In this document: in pieces, positions 26,644 through 35,356 of the stretch
Layout: every line of letters starts with the position of its first letter
Position numbering within the stretch: position 1 is the stretch's first letter
Source of the DNA: Paracoccus chinensis
GTDB lineage: Bacteria > Pseudomonadota > Alphaproteobacteria > Rhodobacterales > Rhodobacteraceae
Direction: 5' to 3'
Length of the DNA stretch: 64,000 nucleotides
NCBI RefSeq assembly: GCF_900102885.1
Contig: NZ_FNGE01000003.1
Location: 248,001 to 312,000 of the forward strand
Translations under genes and position numbers: made by a program
The notes under the pieces: generated by a model
Seen by the model: the letters and a program-made list of their open reading frames with translations, nothing else
Told to the model about the DNA's origin: nothing
Databases searched by the model: none

Positions 26644-26669
26644 GGGCGGGACCGCTGTCGGCCCCGCCC
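26644..26669 (-). promoter_or_regulatory. Intercistronic hairpin after the binding-protein gene
   Basis: Arms GGGCGGG and CCCGCCC between the binding protein stop (26676) and the amidohydrolase start (26622). Hairpins at this place often protect the upstream mRNA so that more binding protein is made than the rest of the operon; that role is inferred from other ABC operons. Confidence 0.5.
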
Positions 26670-26675
26670 GGACGG

Positions 26676-28256
26676 TCACTCGACCAGCTTCAGGTCGAGG
26701 CCCTTGTAGAGCGCCGCGCCATAGTTGCTGTGCGGCACGATCGGCGCGAGGCGGGTCGAGGATACGACCGTCCGCGGCTCGTGGATCAGGGGCAGCCAGA
26801 CGTTCGCGTCATGCACCTTGGCCAGCACCTTGCCGTAGGCCGCAGCACGGGTGGCGTCGTCCAGGGCGGACTTGCCCTCGGCCAGCCACTGGTCCGTTTC
26901 GGAGTCTTTCCAGTTCATGCGGTTGGGCGTCGGGATGTTGGCCGAGGGAAAATACAGGTTCAGCGCGTCGCCCGCCGAGACATAGGGATAGCTCATCCCG
27001 AAGGCGTCGAACTCCTGCGTGGCCATCTTGCCCCAGGCGACCGTGGCGTCGAAGATCTCGACCTGCAGATCGACGCCGATCTTGCGCAGTTCCGCCTGGG
27101 TGTATTCCGACAGCTTCTGCCAGGTCGAGCCGGTGAAGAAATACCCCAAGGGCGCCAGCCTCACACCGTCCTTGACGCGGATGCCGTCAGGCCCGGGCAC
27201 CCAGCCCGCCTCGTCCAGCAGCGCATTGGCCGCAGCCGGGTCATAGGGCGGCAGCGAGGCTTCCAGCGCCGGGTCCCAGTCCTTGGTCGCGGTGCTGATG
27301 TAACTCTGCGCGCCCTGCACGCCGCCGAAGAACTGGTCGCGGGCCAGCGCGTCCTGGTCCAGCGCAAGGTTGATCGCCCGCCGCACCGCCGGGTCCGCGA
27401 CTGTCGGGTGATCGACCTTGAAGCCGATGAAATAGGTCCAGAAGGCGCTTTCCGACTGCACCACGTTCAGGTTCGGCGCGACCTTCAGCTGTTCCAGCGC
27501 GATATAGGGCACGTATTGCGTGATCTGGGTCTGGTCGGTCATCAGCGCGATGGTGCGGGTGTTTTCCTCGGGGACCACCTGCCAGACCAGCCGGTCGATC
27601 TGCGCCTCGCCCTTGTTCTCGTAGAAGTCCGGCCCCCAAGCGTAGCCCGCGTGCTTGGTCATGGTCAGGCGGTCGCGCGGATTCCAGCTTTCCCAGCAAT
27701 AGGGGCCGGTCCCGTTCATGCCCTGGATGCCGAAGTCGGCCCCCAGTGCCTCGACCTGGTTGCGGTCGATGATCGTCGCGAAGCTTTGCGTCAGCTGGTA
27801 CAGCAGCTCCGAGAAGGGCGACTTCAGCTTGTAGACAATGGTGGTCGCATCAGGGGCGGTGATCGATTCGACCTCGCCCGCGCGCCATTTCACCGGCGAG
27901 GCCGTCGCCGGATCCAGCCAGCGGTTGAAGCTGTAGACCACGTCCTCGGCCGTCATCGCGCGGCCGTCGCAGAACTTGACGTCGTCGCGCAGCTTGAAGG
28001 TGTAGGTCAGGCCGTCCTCGGACACCTCCCAGCTTGTCGCCAGGCCGGGGGCCAAGGTCTGCATGTCGGGCTCGATGGACACCAGCGTGTCGCCCAGCAT
28101 GAACAGGATCTCGGCCGCGGCCAGCGCCGTGCTCTTGTGCGGGTCGTAGTTGTTCGAGTCCATCTCGCGGGCGATGTTGATCTCGCTCGCCCAGGCGCCG
28201 GACAGCGCGAGGAGGCTGGCCGCTGCGGCAAGGCCGAGCGTCTTGCGGGTGGTCAT
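26676..28256 (-). CDS. ABC transporter substrate-binding protein, family 5 (DppA/OppA type)
   Basis: A 526-residue periplasmic solute-binding protein. Residues 1-23 form a signal peptide ending AWA. The mature protein begins SEINIAREMDSNNYDPHKS and carries the family-5 hallmarks GLATSWEVSEDGLTYTFKLRDDVKFCDGRAMTAEDVVYSFNRW and GTGPYCWESWNPRDRLTMTKH. Family members bind di- and oligopeptides, nickel, opines, glutathione or other amides. With the two permeases and two ATPases it completes a five-part importer. The substrate cannot be read from the sequence. Confidence 0.94.
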   Translation of the reverse strand: MTTRKTLGLAAAASLLALSGAWASEINIAREMDSNNYDPHKSTALAAAEILFMLGDTLVSIEPDMQTLAPGLATSWEVSEDGLTYTFKLRDDVKFCDGRAMTAEDVVYSFNRWLDPATASPVKWRAGEVESITAPDATTIVYKLKSPFSELLYQLTQSFATIIDRNQVEALGADFGIQGMNGTGPYCWESWNPRDRLTMTKHAGYAWGPDFYENKGEAQIDRLVWQVVPEENTRTIALMTDQTQITQYVPYIALEQLKVAPNLNVVQSESAFWTYFIGFKVDHPTVADPAVRRAINLALDQDALARDQFFGGVQGAQSYISTATKDWDPALEASLPPYDPAAANALLDEAGWVPGPDGIRVKDGVRLAPLGYFFTGSTWQKLSEYTQAELRKIGVDLQVEIFDATVAWGKMATQEFDAFGMSYPYVSAGDALNLYFPSANIPTPNRMNWKDSETDQWLAEGKSALDDATRAAAYGKVLAKVHDANVWLPLIHEPRTVVSSTRLAPIVPHSNYGAALYKGLDLKLVE

Positions 28257-28283
28257 GGTCTTCGGCTCCCTGTTCGTTGTCGT

Positions 28284-29180
28284 TCAGTTTCTTGTTCTCG
28301 GGTCGAGCACGTCGCGCAGGGCATCCCCGGCCACGTTGGCCGTCAGCACGATCACGAAGATCGCGACGGACGGGATGATCGCGATATGCGGCGCGAACAG
28401 CATGAAGTCGCGCCCCTGCGAGGCCATCATCCCCAGCTCGGACGCGGGCGGCCGCGCGCCCAGACCCAGGAAGCTCAGCGCCGACCCCAGAAGGATCACC
28501 TGCCCGAAGCGCAGCGACATGAAGATCATGATGGACGAGATGCAGTTGCGCAGCAGGTAGCGGGTGAAGAGCGTCCGGTCCGGCAGCCCGATGGCGCGGC
28601 CCGCCTCGACGAATTCCTGCTTCATCACGCCGACCGCGACGGACCGGGCGATGCGGGCGCTGTCGGGCACCGTGGCGACGGCCAGCGCCAGGATGACCGG
28701 CATGATGCCCGCCCCCATCACCGCGACCAAGGCGAGGCCCAGCAGGATCGCGGGGAAGGACAGCATCACGTCCACCGACCGCATGATCCAGGGATCGAGC
28801 CTGCCGTAAAAAGCCGCGAGCAGCCCCAGCAGCGAGCCGATGCCGCCGCCCAGGACGACCGCGACCAGTCCGATCAGCAGCGTCAGCCGCGTCCCGTGCA
28901 GCAGGCGGGACAAGATGTCGCGCCCCTGCCCGTCCGTGCCCAGCAGGAACTCGGCGCTGCCGCGTTCCGCCCAGGCGGGGGGCAGCATCATGTTGCGGGT
29001 GCTTTCCGTGGGGTCGTGCGGCGCAAGCCAGGGGGCGAGAAGCGCCGCTAGGGCGATCAGCAGGAAGACCGCGATGGCCAGGGCCGCGGCGGGATCGCGC
29101 ATCAGTGCGACGAACCAGTGGCGGCGGGCGGGTGCCTCGTCGGTGGCGGCGGCGGGCGTCATGGCATCGGTCACGCTCAT
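28284..29180 (-). CDS. ABC transporter permease, DppC/OppC type
   Basis: A 298-residue inner-membrane permease with a cytoplasmic N-terminus, one early transmembrane segment (about 32-52), the family motif HPLG-like GTDGQGRDILSRLLHGTRLTL, and about five more segments. The EAA coupling loop is VEAGRAIGLPDRTLFTRYLLRNC. The end AGDALRDVLDPRTRN is typical. The start overlaps the stop of the DppB-type gene by 4 bases; the binding protein follows 27 bases later. Confidence 0.94.
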   Translation of the reverse strand: MSVTDAMTPAAATDEAPARRHWFVALMRDPAAALAIAVFLLIALAALLAPWLAPHDPTESTRNMMLPPAWAERGSAEFLLGTDGQGRDILSRLLHGTRLTLLIGLVAVVLGGGIGSLLGLLAAFYGRLDPWIMRSVDVMLSFPAILLGLALVAVMGAGIMPVILALAVATVPDSARIARSVAVGVMKQEFVEAGRAIGLPDRTLFTRYLLRNCISSIMIFMSLRFGQVILLGSALSFLGLGARPPASELGMMASQGRDFMLFAPHIAIIPSVAIFVIVLTANVAGDALRDVLDPRTRN

Positions 29181-30118
29181 GATTTCTGCGCCCTCGGGTC
29201 AAGGATGGCGTAAAGCATGTCCACGATCATGTTGATGAGGATGAAGCCCAGCGCGAGGACGAGGATCGTGCCCTGCGCCAGCGGGAAGTCCGAGGACAGG
29301 ATCGCGCCCACCGCCAGCCGGCCGATGCCGGGATAGGAGAAGATCGTCTCGGTCACGACCGCGCCGCCCAGCAGGTAACCCGCCTGCAGGCCGATCAGCG
29401 TGACGACCGGGATCAGGGCATTGCGCAGCGCGTGGCGCAGGATCACCCGGCGCTCGGTCAGTCCCTTGGCGCGGGCGGTGCGGACATGGTCCAGCCGCAG
29501 CACCTCGAGCACGCTCGACCGGGTCATCCGGGCGACGGGGCCGACGAAGATCAGCCCCAGCGACAGCGCCGGGATGGCGATGTGGCGCAGCCCGTCGACG
29601 GTCCACAGCGGCCCGCCGCGCCCCATGAAGGGCAGGATCTGCAGGGTCACGCCCAGGAACTGCATCAGCACCAAGGCGATGAAGAAGATCGGCAGCGACA
29701 CGCCCGCGACCGAGATCGCCATGATCGTGCGGTCCACCCAGCTTCCCCGCCGGACGGCGGCGATGGTGCCCATCCCGATCCCCAGGGGCACCGCCCAGAT
29801 CAGCGAGGCAATCATCAGCTCGACCGTGGGCCCCACGGCGGCGGCAAGCTCGCTGACGACGGGGCGGTTCGAGATCAGCGACCGGCCCAGGTCGCCCTGC
29901 ACCAGCCGCTCGGCATAGCGGCCAAGCTGCACCAGCAGCGGCTGGTCCAGCCCCATCTGCTGGCGGATCTGGGCGACGACCTCGGGGGTTGCGGTGGGAC
30001 CGGCCATGATCTGCGCCGGGTCGCCCGGCGCCATCTTGATCAGCAGGAAGCCGAAGATCACGACGCCGATCAGCACCGGAACCGACAGCAGCAGACGGTT
30101 GACCAGCGCGTTGATCAT
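29177..30118 (-). CDS. ABC transporter permease, DppB/OppB type
   Basis: A 313-residue permease with the DppB start MINALVNRLLLSVPVLIGVVIFGFLL, the LDQPLLVQLGRYAERLVQGDLGRSL segment, and a coupling loop RTARAKGLTERRVILRHALRN. Six transmembrane segments are visible and the end DMLYAILDPRAQKS is family-typical. The open frame reaches 30616, but upstream of 30118 it is antisense or shadow sequence over the YtcJ-like gene. Overlap with that gene by 4 bases shows coupling. Confidence 0.94.
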   Translation of the reverse strand: MINALVNRLLLSVPVLIGVVIFGFLLIKMAPGDPAQIMAGPTATPEVVAQIRQQMGLDQPLLVQLGRYAERLVQGDLGRSLISNRPVVSELAAAVGPTVELMIASLIWAVPLGIGMGTIAAVRRGSWVDRTIMAISVAGVSLPIFFIALVLMQFLGVTLQILPFMGRGGPLWTVDGLRHIAIPALSLGLIFVGPVARMTRSSVLEVLRLDHVRTARAKGLTERRVILRHALRNALIPVVTLIGLQAGYLLGGAVVTETIFSYPGIGRLAVGAILSSDFPLAQGTILVLALGFILINMIVDMLYAILDPRAQKS

Positions 30119-31740
30119 GCCGGGGCGGCCCGCTCGTGCACGATCTCGCCACCGCGCAGCGTCAGTTCGCAGACCGCGTCCAGCAGAGCCTCGGGCGCGA
30201 CCGCCGTCAGGTCGCGGTCGAAGACGGCGATGTCGGCCAGTTGACCGGGTTCGAGCCGCCCCTTCAGCCCTTCCTCGCTCGAGGCATAGGCCGAGGCCGA
30301 GGTATAGGCGTGCAGCGCCTCGTCGATGCTCAGGCAGTGCTCGAGTCCGAAGACCTTGCCCGCGCGCGTCTTGCGGGTGACGAGATTGTAGATCACCGGG
30401 CGGGGATCGATGTCCGTCACCGGGCAGTCGGTCGAGGCCGAGGGGTTCAGCCCGCGCTCGATCCAGGTGCGGAAGGGATGCGAGGCGGCGATGCGGTCCT
30501 TTTCCAGCACCGTCTCGTAGTTGTCGCCGAACCAGTACAGGAACGAGGACTGCGCGACCGGCAGGACATGCAGCCGTTCCAGCCGGTCCATCTGGTCGGG
30601 GCGCAGCCAGCCGCAATGCTCGATCCGGTGGCGGCGGTCGGGCACGGGGTTCGCGGCTTGGGCGGCCTCGATGGCGTTCAGCACCTCCTCGATGGCGGCG
30701 TCGCCGATGGCGTGGATGCCCATCTGCCAGCCCGCGTCATGGGCCTGCTTCACCATCGCGTCCAGTTCCGACTGGTCGGGGATGCAGAGCAGGCCCTTGT
30801 TGCCGGGATCGCCCATGTAGTCCTGCGTCATCGCCGCGGTCTTGGACCCCGCGCTGCCATCGGTGAACATCTTGACCGGGCCGATGCGGAACATTTCGCA
30901 GCCCTTGCCGGTGGACAGTCCTTCGGCCATCGCCTGCGGCAGGATCGTGCGCGTCTTGTCCGCCATCACGCAGCCGTAGACCCGGACCGGCAGGCGGCCC
31001 TCGTCCCGCGCACGCCGATAGGCGACCATCTCGTCCCAGCCGGAATGCAGCCCGATCGCGGCCTCCATCACCGAGGTGATGCCGTGGCTCAGCAGCATGT
31101 TGCCCGCCCGCTCGATCGCCTCGACCATCTCCTCGACCGAGGAATGGGGCAACACGGCCTCGAAAGGTTCGCGCCCCGTTTCCGCCACCATGCCGGTCAG
31201 GCGGCCGTCGCGGATCTCGATCAGGCCGCCCTCGGGCTGGGGCGTGGTCTCGTCGATACCGGCCAGCGCCAGCGCCCGGCTGTTGGCGACCGCCGAGTGA
31301 CCATCCGTGCGGACGATATAGCAAGGATGATCGGGGCAGGCCCGGTCAAGTTCGTCCCGGTGGGGGAAGCGGCCCACGTCCAGCAGGAAGTGGTTGAAGC
31401 CGCGCCCCAGCACCCATTCGCCCTTTGGCGTGACCGCCGCCCGCGCCCGCAGCGCCTCCAGCATCGCCTCCAGCGTCGGGGCGACCTCGTGGCGCAGGTC
31501 CACCCGGCTCATGTCGATGCCGAGCGGCAGCAGGTGCATGTGCGCGTCGTAGATCCCCGGCATCGCGAAGCGGCCGCCAAGATCGATGCGCCGGGTCTGC
31601 GGCCCGGCCAGGGCCTCGATCTCGGCCGTCGTCCCGGTCGCCATGACGCGCCCGTCCCGGATCGCCACGGCCTCGGCCCGGGGCAGGTCCAGCCCGCACC
31701 AGACGACTCCTCCGGTCAGCACCACATCCGCTGTGTCCAC
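30115..31740 (-). CDS. YtcJ-like metal-dependent amidohydrolase
   Basis: A 541-residue amidohydrolase-3 family protein, probably the first gene of the eight-gene operon. It starts at GTG 31740, preceded by GAGGGGAG. The HxH motif is DAHMHLL (H67, H69); further motifs are FTDGSAGSKTA, HAIGDAAIEEVLNAIE, RIEHCGWLRPDQ and STDCPVTDIDP with the catalytic aspartate. YtcJ relatives hydrolyse N-acyl or N-formyl amines and other amides, with many unassigned. No signal peptide is seen, so it should act in the cytoplasm on imported substrate. It is divergent from the M20 amidase gene. Confidence 0.9.
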   Translation of the reverse strand: MDTADVVLTGGVVWCGLDLPRAEAVAIRDGRVMATGTTAEIEALAGPQTRRIDLGGRFAMPGIYDAHMHLLPLGIDMSRVDLRHEVAPTLEAMLEALRARAAVTPKGEWVLGRGFNHFLLDVGRFPHRDELDRACPDHPCYIVRTDGHSAVANSRALALAGIDETTPQPEGGLIEIRDGRLTGMVAETGREPFEAVLPHSSVEEMVEAIERAGNMLLSHGITSVMEAAIGLHSGWDEMVAYRRARDEGRLPVRVYGCVMADKTRTILPQAMAEGLSTGKGCEMFRIGPVKMFTDGSAGSKTAAMTQDYMGDPGNKGLLCIPDQSELDAMVKQAHDAGWQMGIHAIGDAAIEEVLNAIEAAQAANPVPDRRHRIEHCGWLRPDQMDRLERLHVLPVAQSSFLYWFGDNYETVLEKDRIAASHPFRTWIERGLNPSASTDCPVTDIDPRPVIYNLVTRKTRAGKVFGLEHCLSIDEALHAYTSASAYASSEEGLKGRLEPGQLADIAVFDRDLTAVAPEALLDAVCELTLRGGEIVHERAAPA

Positions 31741-31831
31741 CTGCCACTCCCCTCGTGTTCTTGTTCGGGTCAGTGGACTTTCATGGTCCGCAGGCTGTCA
31801 ACAAACATGCCCTCCGGCGTCCATCGCCCCA

Positions 31832-31849
31832 GCTTATGCACTCATAAGC
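31832..31849. promoter_or_regulatory. Palindrome in the divergent promoter region of the importer operon
   Basis: Perfect arms GCTTATG and CATAAGC with the spacer CACT, 92 bases before the YtcJ-like start and 57 before the M20 amidase start. The inner pattern CTTAT-N6-ATAAG is of the T-N11-A kind used by LysR proteins. Confidence 0.65.
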
Positions 31850-31905
31850 CGGGAACCATTGCGGCCGGATTGACAGGCCCTATCCTTCGGGGATCGCTCG
31901 GACCC

Positions 31906-33150
31906 ATGAGCATCAGTTCCGACACCCGCGCCGACATCTCCCGCTTCTGGTCCACCATCGCGCGTTCGGCCGAGATCGGCCCCGGCCGTCCCGGCGGGCT
32001 GTCCCGTCCGACCCTGACCGACGCCGACCGCGAGATGCGCGATCAGTTCACCGACTGGTGCCGCGAGGCGGGGCTGGAGGTGTCGGTTGACGAGATGGGC
32101 AACATCTTCGGCCGCCGCGCCGGACGCGAGGACAACCTACCCCCGGTGATGATCGGCAGCCACCTCGACACGCAGGTCAACGGCGGCCGCTTCGACGGGA
32201 TCGCGGGTGTACTGGCGGGGCTCGAGGTCGTGCGCTGCCTGAACGACGTGGGCCATGTCACGCGCCGTCCCATCGTGGTGGTGAACTGGACGAACGAGGA
32301 AGGCGCGCGCTTCAGCCCGCCCATGATCGGCTCGGGCGTGTTCGCCGGCCGCTATGCCCTGGACTGGGCCCATGGGCTGCAGGACGATGAAGGCGCGCGC
32401 TTGGGCGACGAGCTTGCGCGCATCGGCTACAAGGGCCGCCTGCCCTGCCGCGCGGGCGAGATCGACGCCTACCTGGAACTGCACATCGAACAGGGGCCGA
32501 TCCTTGACGCGGAACGGCGCGAGATGGGCGTCGTCACCGGCGGCTATCCCAGCCACGGGATGCGCGTGACCTTCAGCGGCCAGACGGCCCACACCGGCCC
32601 CACGCCGATGGACCTGCGCCGCAACGCGCTGGTCGCGGGCGCCCGCTGGCTGACGGCGGTGGACGACCTCGGCTGGGCCTTCAGCGCCCAGGACGGCAAG
32701 GCCTCGGGTTCCCGGCTGGCCGCCTGGCCGAACAAGGCAGGCATCCTGTCCGACACAGCCGAGGCCGTGGCCGACGTGCGCCATCCCGACCCCATGACCG
32801 TCCGCGTCATGGCCGAGCGGATGCGCCGCGACGCGCAGGCCGCTGCTGCCATCGCCGGATGCACGCTGCGAATCGAGGATGAATGGTCCTGGGGCGGCGA
32901 CATCTTCGACGCCGGACTGATCGAAACGGTCCGGGCCGAGGCCGTGCGCCAGGGATGGAACTGGCGGGACATCAAGTCCCAGGCGGGGCACGATGCCTAT
33001 CATCTGGCCACGATATGTCCCACGGCGATGATCTTCACCCCCTGCAAAGGGGGAATCACCCACAACAACGCCGAGGACTGCGCGCCCGAGGATTTCAGCG
33101 CCGGCCTGAATGTCCTGCTGCACGCCGTGGCAAGTCGCGCCGATCGCTGA
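31906..33150 (+). CDS. M20-family Zn-dependent amidase/carbamoylase
   Basis: A 414-residue peptidase-M20-like enzyme of the N-carbamoyl-L-amino-acid hydrolase / beta-ureidopropionase / allantoate amidohydrolase group. Dinuclear metal ligands are visible: H86 in IGSHLDT, bridging D97 in GGRFDGIAG, E131-E132 in NWTNEEG, a histidine in LELHIEQGP, and a late histidine in GGITHNNAED. The last motif differs a little from the usual GxSHxxxE. The start at 31906 fits the family, the much longer frame upstream being antisense to the YtcJ-like gene. It probably shares control and pathway with the divergent operon. Confidence 0.9.
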   Translation: MSISSDTRADISRFWSTIARSAEIGPGRPGGLSRPTLTDADREMRDQFTDWCREAGLEVSVDEMGNIFGRRAGREDNLPPVMIGSHLDTQVNGGRFDGIAGVLAGLEVVRCLNDVGHVTRRPIVVVNWTNEEGARFSPPMIGSGVFAGRYALDWAHGLQDDEGARLGDELARIGYKGRLPCRAGEIDAYLELHIEQGPILDAERREMGVVTGGYPSHGMRVTFSGQTAHTGPTPMDLRRNALVAGARWLTAVDDLGWAFSAQDGKASGSRLAAWPNKAGILSDTAEAVADVRHPDPMTVRVMAERMRRDAQAAAAIAGCTLRIEDEWSWGGDIFDAGLIETVRAEAVRQGWNWRDIKSQAGHDAYHLATICPTAMIFTPCKGGITHNNAEDCAPEDFSAGLNVLLHAVASRADR

Positions 33151-33171
33151 CCGGCCCTGCCGGGTCGTGTC

Positions 33172-34056
33172 CTATGCCCCGGCAGGCTCACCCTGCGTCG
33201 TCAGCCAGTCCGCGAAAAGCGCAACGGTCCCCTCGGGCTCTCGTGCGGGATAGATCAGCGCATAAGGGCACGGTCCGGCAAGCGCGATCGGGCTGACCTG
33301 CACCAGCGTCCCGCGATCCAGATCCGCGCGGGCGAAGATGTCGGGCAGCAGCGCGGCGCCCAGGCCCGCGCGGGCAGCGGCGATGACCATTTCGAAATGC
33401 TCGAAGCGCGGGCCCCGGATGCCATCCACCTCCAGCCCCGCGGCGGTCAGCCAGTCGGTCCAAAGGTGCGGGCGCGTGGACTGCTGGATCAGGGGGACAC
33501 TAGCCAAGTCCCCCGGGACCGGCAGGTCGGGCGCCGCCACCACGATCAGCCGCTCGGGCAGGATCGGCATGACCGCCGCGCCTGCCCGCGCCATCTCGGC
33601 CCGCTGGATCGCGGCGTCGAAGGGGCTGTCGTCGAAATCGACCGGCCCCAGCGCCGAGGCGAGATCCAGCGACACGCCGGGATGGCGGGCGGCGAAGTCC
33701 CCCAGCCTCGGGATCAGCCAGGCCGCGGCAAAGGTCGGCAGGACCGCCAGCCGCAGCACCTGCCGGCTGCCGCCGAAGGCCATGATCTTGCGCGCCGAGC
33801 GATCGAGGTCGTCCAGGATGGCTTCCGCGTCGCGCAGCATGGCCCGGCCCGCGTCCGACAGGACCATCCGCTGCCGGATGCGCTGAAACAGCGTCACACC
33901 CAGCCGGTCCTCCAGCGTGCGGATCGCGCGGCTGACGGCGCTTTGCGTCAGGTTCAGCGCCCCGGCCGCGCGTGAGGCCGATCCCAGCCGCGCGCACAGC
34001 ACGAAGGCGCGCAGTTCGGGAATGCTCGGCGTATGGTGGGATCGGAACGGAGTCAT
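33172..34056 (-). CDS. LysR-type transcriptional regulator (GcvA-like)
   Basis: A 294-residue LysR protein with the [42 protein letters not shown] (about residues 14-52), a GcvA-type arrangement, and the effector domain ending in [17 protein letters not shown]. It is divergent from gcdH with an 88-base gap holding an inverted repeat at 34090-34116, which makes gcdH and the CoA-transferase the likely targets. It converges on the M20 amidase gene, so control of that gene is less likely but possible. Confidence 0.92.
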   Translation of the reverse strand: MTPFRSHHTPSIPELRAFVLCARLGSASRAAGALNLTQSAVSRAIRTLEDRLGVTLFQRIRQRMVLSDAGRAMLRDAEAILDDLDRSARKIMAFGGSRQVLRLAVLPTFAAAWLIPRLGDFAARHPGVSLDLASALGPVDFDDSPFDAAIQRAEMARAGAAVMPILPERLIVVAAPDLPVPGDLASVPLIQQSTRPHLWTDWLTAAGLEVDGIRGPRFEHFEMVIAAARAGLGAALLPDIFARADLDRGTLVQVSPIALAGPCPYALIYPAREPEGTVALFADWLTTQGEPAGA

Positions 34057-34089
34057 GACTTTGCCTCATGGCTTGAGGATTTTTCCTCG

Positions 34090-34116
34090 CTACCAGCGGC
34101 CGCCTTCGACTGGTAG
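34090..34116. promoter_or_regulatory. Inverted repeat, likely operator for gcdH regulation
   Basis: Perfect 7-bp arms CTACCAG and CTGGTAG with a 13-base spacer between the LysR gene and gcdH. A shorter dyad CCTCA/TGAGG lies at 34064-34078. Confidence 0.55.
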
Positions 34117-34144
34117 TCAGCACTGCAAAGAATGGAGGCACCAC

Positions 34145-35356
34145 ATGGCCGCGCTGAAACCCAAGGACGCCCCGGACCTGAGCCGCTTCGGCTGGGAAGA
34201 TCCCTTCCGCCTGAACGACCAGCTGTCGGAAGACGAACGGATGATGCGCGACAGCGCCCACGCCTATGCGCAGGAAAAGCTGGCCCCCCGCGTGATCGCC
34301 GCCTACCGCGAGGAGAAGACCGACCCCGCCATTTTCCGCGAGATGGGCGAGATGGGCCTGCTGGGCGTGACCATCCCCGAGGAATACGGCGGGCTGGGCG
34401 CCTCCTACGTCAGCTACGGCCTTGTCGCGCGCGAGGTCGAGCGGGTGGATTCGGGCTATCGCTCGATGATGTCGGTGCAGTCCTCGCTGGTCATGTATCC
34501 GATCTACGCCTACGGGTCCGAGGAGCAGCGTAAGAAATACCTGCCGAAGCTCGCAAGCGGCGAGTTCATCGGCTGCTTCGGGCTGACCGAACCCGACGCG
34601 GGGTCCGACCCCGGCGGCATGAAGACCACCGCGAAGAAGACTGCGAACGGCTATGTGCTGAACGGCACGAAGATGTGGATTTCCAACTCGCCCATCGCCG
34701 ATGTCTTCGTCGTCTGGGCCAAGTCCGAGGCGCATGGCGGCAAGATCCGCGGCTTCGTACTGGACAAGGGCACCAAGGGCCTGTCGGCGCCGAAGATCGA
34801 GGGCAAGCTGTCCTTGCGCGCCTCGATCACCGGCGAGATCGTCATGGACGGGGTCGAGGTCGGCGAAGACGCGCTGCTGCCGAACGTCGAGGGGCTGAAG
34901 GGTCCCTTCGGCTGCCTCAACCGCGCGCGCTATGGCATCAGCTGGGGTGTCCTTGGCGCGGCCGAGTTCTGCTATCACGCCGCGCGTCAGTACGGCCTTG
35001 ACCGCAAGCAGTTCAACCGCCCGCTGGCGCAGACCCAACTGTTCCAGCTGAAGCTGGCCAACATGATGACCGAGATCACGCTCGGCCTTCAGGCCTCGCT
35101 GCAGGTGGGGCGGCTGATGGATGCGGCGCAGGCGGCGCCCGAGATGATCAGCCTCGTCAAGCGCAACAACTGCGGCAAGGCGCTGGAGATCGCCCGGATC
35201 GCTCGTGACATGCACGGCGGCAACGGGATTTCCGAGGAGTTCCAGGTCATGCGCCACGCGCAGAACCTGGAAACGGTGAACACCTACGAGGGGACGCATG
35301 ACGTCCATGCCCTGATCCTGGGCCGCGCGATCACCGGGCTGCAGGCCTTCGCCTGA
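34145..35356 (+). CDS. gcdH: Glutaryl-CoA dehydrogenase
   Basis: A 403-residue FAD-dependent acyl-CoA dehydrogenase that oxidatively decarboxylates glutaryl-CoA to crotonyl-CoA in lysine, tryptophan and benzoate breakdown. The acyl-CoA dehydrogenase signature [16 protein letters not shown] and [17 protein letters not shown] are present, and the catalytic base is E382 in [20 protein letters not shown], the arrangement typical of GcdH rather than short-chain enzymes. An AATGGAGG ribosome-binding stretch precedes the ATG. Its stop overlaps the next start by one base (TGATG), and the partner CoA-transferase supports the glutarate assignment. Confidence 0.93.
   Translation: MAALKPKDAPDLSRFGWEDPFRLNDQLSEDERMMRDSAHAYAQEKLAPRVIAAYREEKTDPAIFREMGEMGLLGVTIPEEYGGLGASYVSYGLVAREVERVDSGYRSMMSVQSSLVMYPIYAYGSEEQRKKYLPKLASGEFIGCFGLTEPDAGSDPGGMKTTAKKTANGYVLNGTKMWISNSPIADVFVVWAKSEAHGGKIRGFVLDKGTKGLSAPKIEGKLSLRASITGEIVMDGVEVGEDALLPNVEGLKGPFGCLNRARYGISWGVLGAAEFCYHAARQYGLDRKQFNRPLAQTQLFQLKLANMMTEITLGLQASLQVGRLMDAAQAAPEMISLVKRNNCGKALEIARIARDMHGGNGISEEFQVMRHAQNLETVNTYEGTHDVHALILGRAITGLQAFA

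Noticed and set aside
30136..31860. Long plus-strand frame leading into the M20 amidase
   Set aside because: Antisense to the YtcJ-like gene; only the part from 31906 has family features.
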